A stretch of 64,000 bases of DNA, taken from the NCBI GenBank assembly GCA_025677815.1, contig JAIXMP010000042.1, forward strand, positions 186,001-250,000. The letters are read 5' to 3'. A program made the translations under genes and the position numbers. This DNA is from Phascolomyces articulosus (taxonomy: Eukaryota > Mucoromycota > Mucoromycetes > Mucorales > Lichtheimiaceae). Below, one piece after another: positions 22,256 through 34,903 of this stretch (position 1 is its first letter; the number at the start of each line of letters is the position of its first letter). The notes under the pieces were generated by a model. It ran no database searches, was not told where the DNA came from, and was given only the letters and a program-made list of their open reading frames with translations.

Positions 22256-23733
22256 TTAAACACGTTCAAGAATAACAGCAACACCTTGACCACCACCAAT
22301 ACAAGCAGAACCAACAGCATATTTGTTTTGAGTACGTTGCAAAGCATGTGTCAAATGGGTCAAGATACGAGCACCAGAAGCACCCAAAGGATGGCCAACA
22401 GCAATAGCACCACCATTGACATTGGTCTTTTCACGATCCAATCCTAATTCCTTTTCAACAGCCAAATACTGGGCAGCAAAAGCTTCATTGACTTCTACCA
22501 AATCCATTTGATCCAAGGTCATGTTGGCACGCTTAAGAGCACCTTGAATAGCAGGAACAGGGCCCAAACCCATCAAAGTAGGTTCAACAGCTGAAGCTTG
22601 CCAGCTGACAACACGAGCCAAAGGTGTCAATCCATATTTGTTGACGGCTTCTTCACTTGCAACAATCAAAGCAGCGGCACCATCATTGATACCAGAAGCA
22701 TTGGCAGCAGAAGTAACACCATCCTTCTTGAAAACAGGCTTCAATCGTTCCAAGGATTCATAAGTGACACCAGAACGAGGATATTCATCTTGAGTGACAG
22801 TTTCAACACCCTTGCGTACCTTAACATCAACAGGTGTAATTTCTGCTTCAAAGACACCATTCTTGGCAGCTGGATAAAAACTCAGTTGTTTTAGTATGAC
22901 AATAAACATCATGACAAATGATCGCGTGCGACATTTTTTTTTCTTTTTCTCTTTTTTAGCTCATTTTCCTGCTTCTCCAACCCATATATATATATATTAC
23001 CTTGTTCATAACGGTTTTGACTGGTAGCAGCATAACGATCACATTCTTCCTTTGAGATCTTATACATGTCAGCCAAATTTTCAGCGGTAATACCCATAGG
23101 AGTAGGGTTAGGGTATTGGTCGGTCAAAGTAGACCACATTGAGTCTTGAAGTTTCAAATCCACACCTAATTTGGTACCCCAGCGCGACTTGCCACTCAAT
23201 GTATAAGGGGAAAGAGACATGCTTTCAGCACCACCAGCAAGAACAATATCACTATCACCGAGCAAAATTTCATGAGTAGCATTCACAACACTTTGAAGAC
23301 CGGAACCACACAAACGGTTGACAGTCAAAGCAGGGACATGAACAGGTAATCCAGCACGATGACCAATATGACGTGAAACATAAGCACCAGCAGGATCGGT
23401 TTGCATCACATTACCAAAAATCACAGCATCGACAGGAATATCTTTACCAACATCAGCAAGAGCTGCCTTGGAAGCCAAACCACCCAATTCAGAAGCTATT
23501 ATTATAAATTTGTATATAAATCTATTAATCTCCTAGTATCCTTCCTTTATTTCGAGTCTTATTATCTATTTATTTGACTTACCAGTCAAATCCTTGAACT
23601 TGCCACCGAAGCTACCGAAAGGAGTTCTATAAAAAGAGAGGGGAAATTAAGTTTCTATTTTGTTTTTTATGATTCAAAAATAAAAAGGAAATTACCTCTT
23701 AGCGGAAACAATGAAAGCTTGTCGAAGTGCCAT
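22256..23733 (-). CDS. 3-ketoacyl-CoA thiolase (ACAA2-like)
   Basis: Catalyses thiolytic cleavage of 3-ketoacyl-CoA to acetyl-CoA and a shortened acyl-CoA. Four exons, 23696-23733, 23583-23626, 23001-23495 and 22256-22869, give 396 aa; ACAA2 has 397. Catalytic residues are all present: nucleophile Cys90 (NRLCGSGLQS), His352 (GHPLGASGA) and Cys382 (CIGGGQG). The N-terminus MALRQAFIVSAKRTPFG aligns with ACAA2, whose non-cleaved N-terminus directs mitochondrial import. No peroxisomal C-terminal signal is present (ends ILERV). Best fit is mitochondrial fatty-acid beta-oxidation; an acetoacetyl-CoA thiolase role is the alternative. Codon choice is richer in GCC/ACC/AAG than the neighbours', suggesting high expression. 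Confidence 0.93.
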
Positions 23734-25527
23734 TTCGAGATTATAGATTGAAAAAGTAAAGAGAAAAAAAAAGAGAGAAAGAGAGAAAAACAACAACAAA
23801 ACCGTGGAATAGAAGTTTATAATCGAATGGATGAGCATGTGAAAAATGAAGTTTAATGCGTGTGCATTTTTTTTTTCTTTCTCCACACTTTTTTGCCAAT
23901 TAAAATCCATCAATCACTCTTGATTTTCAATAAAGCAACAATATATGTCATAATATAGTAATAGTGGTGTTTATAAGATAGTCCACCTATACATTTATAA
24001 ATAAATCGCTGCAAAAATAAGAAAAATAATTAATAGTAACGAATAAGAGAGTGATATAGTATATACTATAAAAATTCGTAGTTGATTCAAACAACATCAA
24101 GAAAATTATGGGTATTCGATTCTCCATAATTTGATCCGATGTCTTACGATGATATCATATCCGATCGCTTTCCAAAAGAACTCAATTAGTAATACTAGGG
24201 TAACATAGTAATATTTTTTTACATGCTATTTATTAGGACGTGGTAATAATAAACAAAAGAGATCAGGTCAGTAAAGGAAAACAGGGTAAAGGATGGGTAA
24301 GCACTCTAGCTCTACTATAAATATATTATTTATTTGACATTGAATGAATTAAAGAAGAAAGAAGTAATATATTGCTGAGTTAGATATTTTCTTCACCATC
24401 TAAAGTATATTGTCGTTTCTATATAACTAAGCAGAAGATAATTTATTTCATAATAATATACCTGTAACATGGAGGATTACTGATCATCATTATATGTAAT
24501 GATATGGATAGAATATTATTGATAATCATTAAATATGGTGGTATGAGTAGAGTATTTCCTTTTGATGATCCTCAATGAACAATCAAACGAAACAGGGACT
24601 CCAGTAGAAGAAGAAGAAGAAGAAGACAAAATATCTGTCCTTTCATAAATAATTATAAAAACTAATCTGACTTGGTGCATACCAATCAAAAATAATTAAT
24701 TAATTAACGATCATAGCCTCATCAAATAGATTAGCCATTCACTCTCTATAATAATAGATATATTCCAATCTAAATGATGATGATGATGACATTGTTAATA
24801 TTGTAAACTTACTATTTTTGATATTTTAAAATCTAAAAGAAATTGTTTTTAGATTTAATAATATAATTATTAAAACAAGCATAATTGCTTAAAACGAGAT
24901 GATACTTTCAATGTCTTTTTTTTTTTCATATAAAACATTTCTTCATATTATAACCTTGATATATTTAAATGATTTCCTCCTTCCTAATATCATTCGCTGT
25001 ACGTACCTTCTATTCAAATCTTCAACTTCTTCTTCTTCTCCCCTTTATTTCCTTTACATGTAAGGGTATGGCGCATGACAAATAAAATTCTATTCTTTAA
25101 AAGAAACCACCAGCCTCATTACTCTAAATTGTATTCCTCCCCCCCAAAAAAAATATATTATCCTCTCCTTCGATCACTTACACAAGTATGTACGCACGCA
25201 CCCTTCCATCTCTCTCCTTTTTTCCCTCATAAAACAAGATCGCACCCTAAATAATGATATGTTTATAATGGATACACCTTAAATAAAATAAACACACTAA
25301 TACATAAGGAGAAAAGGCATCCTTTTTTTTGTTCAACACGTTTCAGTCAGAACGCCAATATTATTTTGATTCAATGATAGAGAAATGCATGGTTAATTTT
25401 ATATATAAAAATGGAGAGATAGAATGTGGGAATATGAATAAAAATGATAATGAAGAGTATATAATAATGATAGAAAAACAAACGATATTTAATTTATATA
25501 TGTATAGTTCAAAAGAATCCACAAGTT
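23734..25527. other. Intergenic region between two minus-strand genes
   Basis: About 1.8 kb of AT-rich sequence with short trinucleotide runs (AAG near 24610; TGA near 24775) and pyrimidine tracts near 25025-25045 and 25130-25150. No gene or RNA gene was recognised. Confidence 0.5.
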
Positions 25528-26586
25528 TTATACCGCCTGCGGTAGAAAAGTAGTGTCTTGTAATCCTGGTCGTTTCCGACGTCCAGCGCGCATCGACCTT
25601 CGTGACACCATGGTTGAAATAGGAACATCATCATCATCTTCGCTATGGTTACTCATATCCAATTGTTCTTTGACTTTTTGTTTATATTTATCTGCAGCCG
25701 ATAACATGGTCCCTGTTCCTTTCACACTCAGTGCCGTGGCAATCGGTACTAAATCTTTATCATCTTCATCCTCTTCTCCACCATGATCCAATAATAAATT
25801 ATTTCTTGTCGTTCCCATAGTAACAGCTAAAGGTAAATCATCATCCGAGTCTGAATCATCACTAGGAACAATTCGATGAGGAGACATTCTTGGAGAATGT
25901 TGAGAAGGCATGATTCTTGGTGAATGCATACGTTGAGGGGATCCTGTTCGACTGGTACTATTACTGGGCACAGGCATCATGACAGGATAATGTTGATTAC
26001 TATTATAAATAGCATCAAATTGATGTCGATTGGCTTGACGTAAATCGTTGGCTGAAGCATGTTTTTTCATTCTGGGAGGCAAAGGTGAACTAGGTGGTGT
26101 GAATTGACGCGGCATGGGAGGTCGTATGAATGGCGATGACCGAGGGGATGAAGTTGATGGCGATGGAGTAGGTGATGTCCCACATAATTTATTCAATGCT
26201 TGTTCACGTACTTTGACACTATGTGCACGTTGTGCTGCTGACATTGTCACTCGTTGACCTGTTGCTGCTGTTGATTTGGACCGTGGTCTCCTTGTAGGTA
26301 AAGTTCCAGAAGAAGAAGAAGTTTGTTTTTTGGATTGAACTTCTATAGGTTTGGAACGATGCACTGGTTCATAAGGATCATAACCTATGTTCATTGTTGC
26401 TGTTGTGGTGGTGGCATTATTCGTAGGTTGATAATGTTGTTGTTGAGTAGGTGGTGGAGTTGAAATGGATGAAGAAGGTGTCGTAGTGGAAGTGGATGAT
26501 TTTGTACTATTATGACCACCTGTACGGAATAAACCAAAAAGTGGTTTTGGTTTCTTTTTCTTTGATTCATAGTGTGAATTCATCAT
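25528..26586 (-). CDS. Ser/Thr/Pro-rich protein of unknown function
   Basis: Single exon of 352 aa if translation starts at the double ATG at 26586/26583 (MMNSHYESKKKKPKPLFGLF). The frame stays open further upstream but that part is Phe/Leu-rich and atypical. The product is largely disordered: SSTSTTTPSSS, PTP/PRS repeats, and several SPRM/SPHR-like proline-directed phosphorylation motifs between about 190 and 265. Acidic patches (DDSDSDDDLP, EEDEDDKD) alternate with short conserved-looking pieces (AADKYKQKVKEQLD). It ends in a basic RRSMRAGRRKRPG motif followed by FLPQAV. No domain is recognised. A cell-polarity or signalling scaffold role would be a guess. Confidence 0.7.
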   Translation of the reverse strand: MMNSHYESKKKKPKPLFGLFRTGGHNSTKSSTSTTTPSSSISTPPPTQQQHYQPTNNATTTTATMNIGYDPYEPVHRSKPIEVQSKKQTSSSSGTLPTRRPRSKSTAATGQRVTMSAAQRAHSVKVREQALNKLCGTSPTPSPSTSSPRSSPFIRPPMPRQFTPPSSPLPPRMKKHASANDLRQANRHQFDAIYNSNQHYPVMMPVPSNSTSRTGSPQRMHSPRIMPSQHSPRMSPHRIVPSDDSDSDDDLPLAVTMGTTRNNLLLDHGGEEDEDDKDLVPIATALSVKGTGTMLSAADKYKQKVKEQLDMSNHSEDDDDVPISTMVSRRSMRAGRRKRPGLQDTTFLPQAV

Positions 26587-29500
26587 TTTATAATTGATTT
26601 GTGATAATAATATGTAATATTGAAATAAGAAGAAATGAGTGAAAGAAAAAGATAAATGAATTAAAGAGAAAGGCTGGAACGGATTATTTAAATCAATGCT
26701 GTTTTGGTGCAACAAAAAAAAAAGTTCCCTTGAATAAAAAAATATTAGGATGGTCCGGGAACAAGCTGCTATTTTCCGTTTACTCCCTCCCCCCAAAATA
26801 ATAATCATAATATTGAAACCCGCACAAACCAGTCAAATTTCGGTAACACAATTCCAAATGGCAACAAGTCAACCATTTATAATACCCCTTCATCCTATTA
26901 TATACTTTCATCATCACCAACATCCTTATCAATCTCTCTTAGTATATATAATAAGTTTCTAATCTCGATGAAAGATAAGATATTTAGGAGGGAATGGAGG
27001 AGAATATTTATATAAAATTCATTACTATCAATAATAGATAGAGTATATGGTATAATATCATCGAGTAGATATTTACCCCATATTCTTAATTATATTAGGA
27101 GTATCATCATTAAAAAAGTGGACCTATCAGTAACACCTTGTTATAAGATGCAACAGATCGATCCACGCTCCACAACTTTAAATATTATGTTTGAAACTTT
27201 AGTCCAAGCAGTAGTATATTATATAGTAAGAATTTTCTTGATGATTTAGTTATAGTACTCATAGCTAATAGATAGGATTATATGCTTGATACTTCTGCTA
27301 CTTACTGTTTCCCCCTCGATAATGAATGCTGGTCTGTTCATCTACTACTTAGATAATAAGTATATATCTTGATAAAAACCATCTGTTCAACTCTTTCTTT
27401 TCTTTGATACATAGTTATTATTTACAATATAACTACGTGCAAAAACGAGCATTACAAAAAAGGAAATTCTAACACGTTCTTTTGCAAAACCTGAAGGAAG
27501 GGATCGGCAAATACGTACGTTCCAAAAGAAATAAAGCTCGTTTGCTAATACTAAACAAAAATGGAACAGAAAATAAATACAAATCCACGTTTTTTTTCGC
27601 TTTTTCTTTTTGTTATGTTTCTAAAGCCATAATGATAATTTTCTAACATTAGAGTTTAAAAGATCCATCTATATTAAATTATTATTAAAGAATAATTTAA
27701 CTCGCTTTATATAAAATAATATGTCACATTTTGGACCATATTGTTATAATATTTATTTATAACACACCCATTACTGCAACGAATTTTCATTATTATAATA
27801 CTTTTTATATAAACAAGTATATTCATTTTTGCAGCACAACCAAAAGAGACATTATATTCTCTATCATATAATCAAGCATGGAAATATTTCAAGAAATATA
27901 CGTAGCCCAAAATCGAAGTTGAACTACTTCATCTTTGTATACAAATCATTAGTAAAATGCTCATCAATAAACAAAGATATCAGAAGGGTTTTATCTTTAA
28001 TCACTTTTATTCCTTCTTGTTCCACCTTTTACCTTTCAAGAACCTGTAACTCTTTGATTCTAACGTAACACTGTCAAACAAAGAGAGTTGTATTACCTTA
28101 CTACATTTATATCAATCGTGGGAAAAATAAACAATAGATGTACTTTTTATAGTACATTTTACATCCAAAAGCTTTGTAAATAGTAATTGTAATAACTTTT
28201 TATCATTGTAATAAAAACCCTCAGCGTATATAAAATACGGATTTATGACAGTAAAGGAAAAGAACTTTATAACGCGCACTATGTTGTTCTCACTCCTTGT
28301 TCATATAAAAATTTACCTTCAGGGAATGTCTACGCCAAGGATGGATATAGCAAACTAATTTTTCAATTTGAAGAAGAAAACCAATAAATTCTCCAATGAG
28401 TTATGCGCTTGACAATTTGAAAACTTGAATGTTTATTGTTATAAACAATGATGAGATCAACTCGTATTATCACTGATATCATATAATAGGCAGTGATTTG
28501 GAAAATGCATTTCAATGCGAGCAAGAAGAAATTGTTGATGATGATTATGATTGATGGTCGCATTGAAAATGCTTAATGAAATAGAAACGTATTAATATCA
28601 TGTGCAAGTTAAAAGAATAGTCATTTATGTATAAGAAATATATAATAATATACGCTCGGGCATGGATGTAGTATAGTCGAGATAAACGTATTAAATAAAC
28701 AACATTTCTTACCCCCTTCTATCCTTCTTATTTGAATAATATACGTATCAATCATTATAACAAAAAAAAATTGCTCTGCTTTTCCGTTAACATTAAAATG
28801 CTGATACTTTAAACTCGGTGAGAGATGATAGAAGTGATATTTATGGTTTTTTAATAAAAGAAATGTGTCTTTATATACAAAAAAAAAGGTTCGATGTTAT
28901 TGTTGTTGTGTTGATGATGATGATGATAGGGGATAACAGCGATAACAATTGTTATTCCCACCTACAGGTTCATTGCAAATTGCACACAACAAACTATAAG
29001 AAAAAAAGAGACATTTTCTGTAATAAAAGAATATGAAAGTGAGTGATTATTTAACAGATATATATATATATATATACAAAAAATACAACATCATCGTCAT
29101 CAGTGCTGTAATGGCTTAAGAAATTTAGATTGTACAAAGATAGAATTAAAAGATCATGGGTTAAATGAATCAATCATAAAATAAAAATCTATATTGAAAT
29201 GAACTTACCGCTGCTGTTGTTGCTGTTGTTATTGTTTGACATGGTGTTTGGTTGAAAGGAAAGGAAGAAAGAAGAGAAAAAGAAAAATAAGTCTCATTCT
29301 CTACGCTTTTAAAAAAAACTAACAACACTTCCCATCACTGTTGATGATAATCAGAGTGAAGTGCGTATCTGTCATAATAATCTTGTTGTGTTGCTACTAT
29401 TACCATTATTGCTATAGTCTATCTACCAGAAATGTAGTATAATATATGCTCTATAGTATAGTAATATACATCAGTAATAATATCATAAAATACATTTGTT

Positions 29501-30571
29501 GACGAACCATTCTTCAATTTATATGTAAAAAAAATAAGTCATAAAATCAAGTGCAAAAAGCTACTGCAAATGGTATACGTATTTTCATTTAAATCAACAG
29601 TAATATATAAAATATGATAGGAACATGTCGTTCGTTTGAAAGGTTTATATATATATATATATAATTTAAATAGTTCCAGGGTCCATCAGTTATTGTATAA
29701 AGGGTACTACTCGTAAATATACGTATTAGATTATATTTTGAAACATATCTGCTTTACTAGATCCTTGGTAGGTGTTTTTTTTTTATCTGTGGATGGTATT
29801 AAGCTAGGGATGTTCCAAGTATCGTGTATAAACATCTCATTAAACATGGGCGGAACAAGAATGAGAGACTGTATATGTGTTTGATAATTCATATAGGAAA
29901 AGAAAGAGAGAGGTGAATTTGTGCTTTATAAATAAAAGCACTTTTAGCTAAGCATTTGTTTTTATTTCTCTCTACTTATATATATGTCCTTTGAACAATG
30001 AGCAACTACAAAGTGTTTTATTATTCAATAAGGGCTCAATTCAAAGACTGGAATTACATCACAAACGGCACTTATCTTCATTATGACAATGGATTGACAG
30101 GTAAAGATCCCAAAAATCAATAGTATCATGAATATTCGTGATAGACAATACAACAGATATTCTTATCTTTCTGTTTGCAATATATGTATATAGGATAAAG
30201 AAACAATGATGAGAGATAATAAACTATCTATTGACCATTTGTACTATATATTTGCATGACACAAAGATACAGTAGTATAGGTAAAAACCTGGAAATTATT
30301 ATTAAATAGAGAACATGGGAAACTATACATGATGACAATCTACTCTTCACCAAACTAATGATATGAATCCTATGGATTGTTTTATAACATATAAAAGCAA
30401 ATAATGGCATAAGGATATATTTTTATTACTTCATGTAAAAGTAATTTATTGCAATCGAAGTTACTGACTTTATATTTTGCATCATGCATCTTTTATGAGT
30501 TAGAATCTGTAATTTTGAAACTCTCTCTTTCCCCCCACTCTTACATTTTTTTTTCGTCTCTTCGCGAAATC
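26587..30571. other. Long AT-rich interval, essentially no convincing gene
   Basis: Almost 4 kb without a supported gene except the weak candidate at 28909-29242. Several (TA)n microsatellites occur (near 29060 and 29646). Open frames here are short and of random AT-type composition. No tRNA, snRNA or rRNA signature was found. Confidence 0.5.
28909..29242 (-). CDS. Candidate small Cys-containing protein (weak)
   Basis: On the minus strand an ATG at 29242 opens MSNNNNSNNSS and runs straight into a consensus GTAAGT donor at 29208. About 200 nt downstream a TTATAG acceptor is followed by a frame with CAICNEPVGGNNNCYRCYP, a CX2C...CX2C pattern that could bind zinc, then a poly-Ser run and QQQ-stop. 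The exon phases do not match for this frame (phase 1 donor, phase 2 needed), so either the acceptor differs or this is chance. Confidence 0.22.
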
Positions 30572-31692
30572 ATGGAAAATACGAATAGCACAAACGATTT
30601 ATTTGATTCATCAAAGCCTTCCATGGAGAATGACGATAACGATCCGCTCATTATTGATTCTGTACAAAGAACATTACCTGATACTGCCAGTATCGGTTCA
30701 CCATCCACCGCGTCACCATCTGTCCGATCGTTAACTTTATCACCAGAAGATGAACGCCGTACACGGACTTCGATTCAAATGTCACGAAGTAATACACGAC
30801 AAAGAGCAAGTAGTGATAATACAGCAGCACTCATTGGGCACCATTTAACTAGTCATACGGCCTTTTATGATGTTCCTGTGGTTTGTACCTGTTTTCTCTC
30901 TCTCCCTTTATTGTTATTGTTATTGTTTATCCAGGATAACAAAAAAAGAATCCTAGTAGATAAATCATCTTCAAGGTTGAAAAATATTTACTTAAAAACT
31001 TCTATGGATATCAATATTAGAATGATGCATTTTCTGAACTTGTTGACCGATATATTCCACCTGACCAACGACCTCAACGCAATACGCCTACAGCAGCAGA
31101 AAATCCGGAAGATATTGCTAATCTTGTTGTAAGATTCATTTTATTGTTGCTTATGCATGAATTTTCCCAATAGATTGCTTGAACGAAAGATAAGGATGAA
31201 TTATTAATGCATACCTCTTTTTCCTTTTTCGTATTTTCTTCTCAATATATATATATATATATATATACAATACATTTCCCTCGATGTATTTCATTCTGTT
31301 TCACTAGATGAATAACATGTGGCGAACTGTGGCAAGATACGCAAGACAACAACTAGTCCAATCCAATCCGAGCGATTTGGAACACATCTTGCAACTTTGG
31401 TATTTACGATTATTAGCACTGACCAAACTGGGACTTTATCAACTGGCATCGACAGAATTAGATAAATTGGGAGATTTAAATCGAGTAGAACTTTCGTATG
31501 AATTTCATAACATCCCCGATAAACAAGGAAGTATGGTACCTTTTGAATTACATGTATTATCGGCTCGTTTACCTGCCTGGCTTAAATATCCTCTAGTGAC
31601 TTTGGAAAGATTAACTATGCTTGCTGTTCATTGTAAAAAGGTATTTCTGAATTGAAAATGCAAAGGAGGCGATTGGGTAGGAATGGAGGATG

Positions 31693-31728
<36 letters not shown>

Positions 31729-32717
31729 TGCAGATTATTAATCTATTTATTCCAATATAGATGAATGCAAAACAAGTCTCAGGGCCATGGCAACAAAGAG
31801 AAGTTCAAGTATATTTGGTCACGACAACACAAATGATGGAAATGAACGATTACACAGGAGCTACCACAATCATGGAAATGATATTAAAACAATTTGGAAC
31901 AAAAGATGGGAAAAAAGATTTGGATATCTTGTCATCATTAGGGCGATTATATTTACAGGTAAAGTATATATGAATACTACCAGAAAGGATAAAAATTGAA
32001 TAAATGAATGTATGATATGACACAAGTGATTTTTTTTACTGATGAAAAATCGATGTTTATTTTACACTACCAACTTTCAAAAAAGTTGGGAGATATTGAA
32101 GCAGCTGAAAAAGTATACAAAGAAATCGAAAATGTTGCAGATACACAAAACCCAACAATTATAGAAACGATTCAAATGAATAAGTAAGTGAATAATAAAT
32201 CATAAAATATTTTTTTATTTTTCGACAAAAGGAATAAATATTAAACTTTTGGTTTCTTGTTATTTGTAGAGCATTTTTATTTATGGCAAATGGTGAATGG
32301 AGGCAAGCAGCTCAAACATTACGTGGTGTATTGCAGGCCAATAAAGAGAATCTTTTGGTAAGTCCTCGTTTTTGCGAATATCGAGTCTATGTATATATTG
32401 GAGAAAGGAAAAGGGACAAAAGGATTATAAATGTTTGGATCCACTTATCATCAAGCATATTTAAAAATTAGGTTGTAAATAACTTGGCAGTATGTCATGT
32501 ATATATGGGCGAAATTGGCACTGCTATTGAATTATTATCTAGCATGGTATTACAAAATCCAACATCTGCAGGCACTTGTGAGACCGCCATTATGAACTTA
32601 TGTACACTCTATGAATTACGATATGACCCAGCAATAGGTCCTAAAGTGAATACCATGAAGCAAGTGGCAAGATGGGTTGGTGATTCATTCCAAACTGAAT
32701 GTATAAAATTACCTTAA
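30572..32717 (+). CDS. TRAPPC12: TRAPP complex subunit TRAPPC12
   Basis: Subunit of the TRAPP III-type vesicle-tethering complex. Seven exons, 30572-30880, 31021-31128, 31308-31640, 31761-31958, 32086-32183, 32270-32357 and 32472-32717, give 459 aa; the human protein is longer at its disordered N-terminus. The first 100 residues are Ser/Thr/Asp-rich. The C-terminal two thirds is a TPR array with the family hallmark GSMVPFELHVLSARLP, SLGRLYLQ-LGDIEAAEKVY, NLAVCHVYMGEIGTAIELL, MNLCTLYELRYD and the terminal GDSFQTECIKLP. Exon 1 uses a GTTTGT donor; the other donors are GTAAGN or GTATTT. An (ATT)n microsatellite lies in intron 3. The start is the first ATG after a pyrimidine-rich leader. Confidence 0.92.
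31690..31728 (+). repeat. (ATT)n microsatellite in a TRAPPC12 intron
   Basis: About a dozen uninterrupted TTA/ATT trinucleotides within intron 3 (31641-31760), upstream of the acceptor. Probably length-polymorphic. Confidence 0.8.
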
Positions 32718-32797
32718 TCATAATTATAATCATCCTAATAAAAGAAAAGTTCCAATGATTTATACATACGTATTCTTTTTTTATTGTATTTTTTTTT

Positions 32798-34787
32798 TCA
32801 TTGTTTTGCTAATTTTGATTTGGTTCCTCGTTCCAATCCGCATGCTTCTTCAATACGTTTCTTAATATGGTTCCAAAAACTTTCAAATGCATCTCTATTC
32901 GATCCATTGACCCATAAACTTGTTATCTCGCAGTGAGTTCTTTCTTGATCTAAGAGTTCAATTTGGAATCCAAATAAGGGCGTTTCTTGTTCCTCTATTT
33001 TTTGTTTTTTGGCTAGTTGACGGCGTGCTGCACGAGACCATGTATTAGCTTTAGGGCCGCCACGGAAGGTATCATCATCTAACTCATCCTGTTCATAGGC
33101 AATGTTGAGTTCATCCAAGATGGTTAAAAGGTGTTGACGGACATGAGACACTGGTTTGGGAACAATGGAAACAAATTGAGATTTGGGTCTGTATTCGTCT
33201 AAACTTTTGGCTTTGTTCTATTTTAAATGGTTTATTATATTTAAGATTCAAGTCCAAAAAGGAAAAGAAAAGGAATCCACATAGAAAATATCCTATTTAC
33301 CACTCGTTTGGAACCAAATGACCATGCAATTGCCCATCTTTTTGTTCGTCCTTGTATAAATTCAGTCACAACATAATTGGTGATCTATATATCAACATTG
33401 TTAAGATTTCAACAACAAAAAAATATATCATAAAGAGTCTTTTTTTTTTCTTGGTTTTAGTGGTATATCTAGTCGATGGTAAAAATACTCACCCCAAATG
33501 ATTTTAATTGATTCACCAAAGGCCGAACAGATTTTTTCAATCCTATCAAGCTTGTATACCATTGGATTCGATCCTTATAAATTAAACTTTCATTCATGAT
33601 ACGTTCAATAAATCCATACTCTCCACCATCTGTAATCATCTCATTTTGTGTCCCAGTACACACCTACGGTATTATCCCTCAGTATTAATTAAGTATGGAA
33701 CAAGTGGATTAGAAAATAAAAGTGGAAGAAATTCACTTACTGAAAAAGGTAAATCTTGTTTGTTTTGTAAACTTTCCTCCAATTCATCTGGTGATGCATA
33801 AAATGGTGGGTTACACATGCAAAATGTATAACTTTGTCGTTGTAAACAAAAAGTCAGTCATGATAAGAATAATACTGAAAAAGTTTGAGAGATATACCTT
33901 TCTCCTTTGTCCAATAAAAAGATACGTTCAGGATTATCATTGTATCGAACAGTAATTCGATCATTTAACTTGTTTTTATCAACATTACCACGAGCACATC
34001 GTACAGATGTTTCATTAATCTCTTTTTTTTTTTTTTTGCAAAAAAAGGAAGTAGCTGTTAGCATTTAATACAACGCAACATAACTCGTAACTATTTATTG
34101 CCAATTTTAATACCTGTTCCATCAAATTTCCAATCTTTATGGCGAACACAACCAAGTAATGGATAAATACACGAAGCACCTACTCCACTAAAAAAAATAA
34201 TATAAATACATATATAAATTGAGTAAAATCATCTTCTTATCACCATCAACATAGCAGGGTGATAATTTACATGTCAATACCACGAGCATTTTGAAATTGA
34301 TCTGAGGATAACGTTTCATGTAGAATATTTTCAATCCAAATGATATAATCCAAACGATTTGGAACGGGTGGACAAAGCCGATCATCCCGTAGTTTGACAT
34401 CAAGATCAAAGTCGCGTTTTAATAAACACCAAGTTAATGTTCTAAAATATAAAAAAAGGGTATCCATCCATCCATGGAATGTTTTTATAAGAAACTACCA
34501 CAATAGATTTGGATTTTTTTTCACAACTATTACTATATCATTACCGAACAGCTTTTGGGTCTTTAAAGTCGATATGGGGACGATCTGATCTATCTGTATA
34601 AACACTATAAAATGCAACTAAGCATGAAGTTTTTTATTCTTTTTCTCTCTTATTTGAAGTTCGATACATACAAGGGGCGCAAAGCTGGATACTGTTGTGC
34701 TAGTTCACCGAAATGAGGTCTTTCTTGTACATAAGGATTAGCTGAATCTTCACGATCTGGTGAATCTTGTCTTTTTCGTTTATGCAT
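32798..34787 (-). CDS. METTL16: METTL16-type U6 snRNA m6A methyltransferase
   Basis: SAM-dependent RNA adenine N6-methyltransferase acting on the U6 ACAGAGA box (and on hairpins in SAM-synthetase mRNA in animals). Nine exons: 34672-34787, 34545-34604, 34271-34441, 34114-34187, 33898-34021, 33741-33831, 33493-33663, 33301-33384 and 32798-33217; 436 aa. The N-terminal RNA-binding region has FGELAQQYPALRPF and HIDFKDPKAVRTLTW. The SAM-binding motif is RGIDIGVGASCIYPLLG. The catalytic motif is CNPPF (NPPF at 189-192). GGEYGFIERIMNESL and EFIQGRTKRWAIAWSF follow. The C-terminal 120 residues have the VCR-like layout. The exon 5 acceptor sits after an A-rich rather than pyrimidine tract. The gene diverges from RIT1 with 116 bp between start codons. 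Confidence 0.93.
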
Positions 34788-34903
34788 TCTTTTCAAGAGT
34801 AAGAAAGGTTTGAGTTTCACGAAAGAAAGAGAGACAACAAACAAAACACCGCCCAGTGTCTTTTTATATCCAAGCTTGCTTTTTTTTTTTAAATCCACAA
34901 ATA
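34788..34903. promoter_or_regulatory. Bidirectional promoter, METTL16 and RIT1
   Basis: Only 116 bp separate the two divergent start codons, so both transcripts must initiate within or across this interval. It contains a T10 run near 34880 and purine-rich GAAAG repeats near 34819-34832. Confidence 0.5.

Noticed and set aside
26750..26962. Upstream extension of the Ser/Thr/Pro-rich protein to 26808
   Set aside because: The added N-terminal 74 residues are Phe/Leu/Ile-rich and unlike the protein; the double ATG at 26586 followed by a basic region is a better start.
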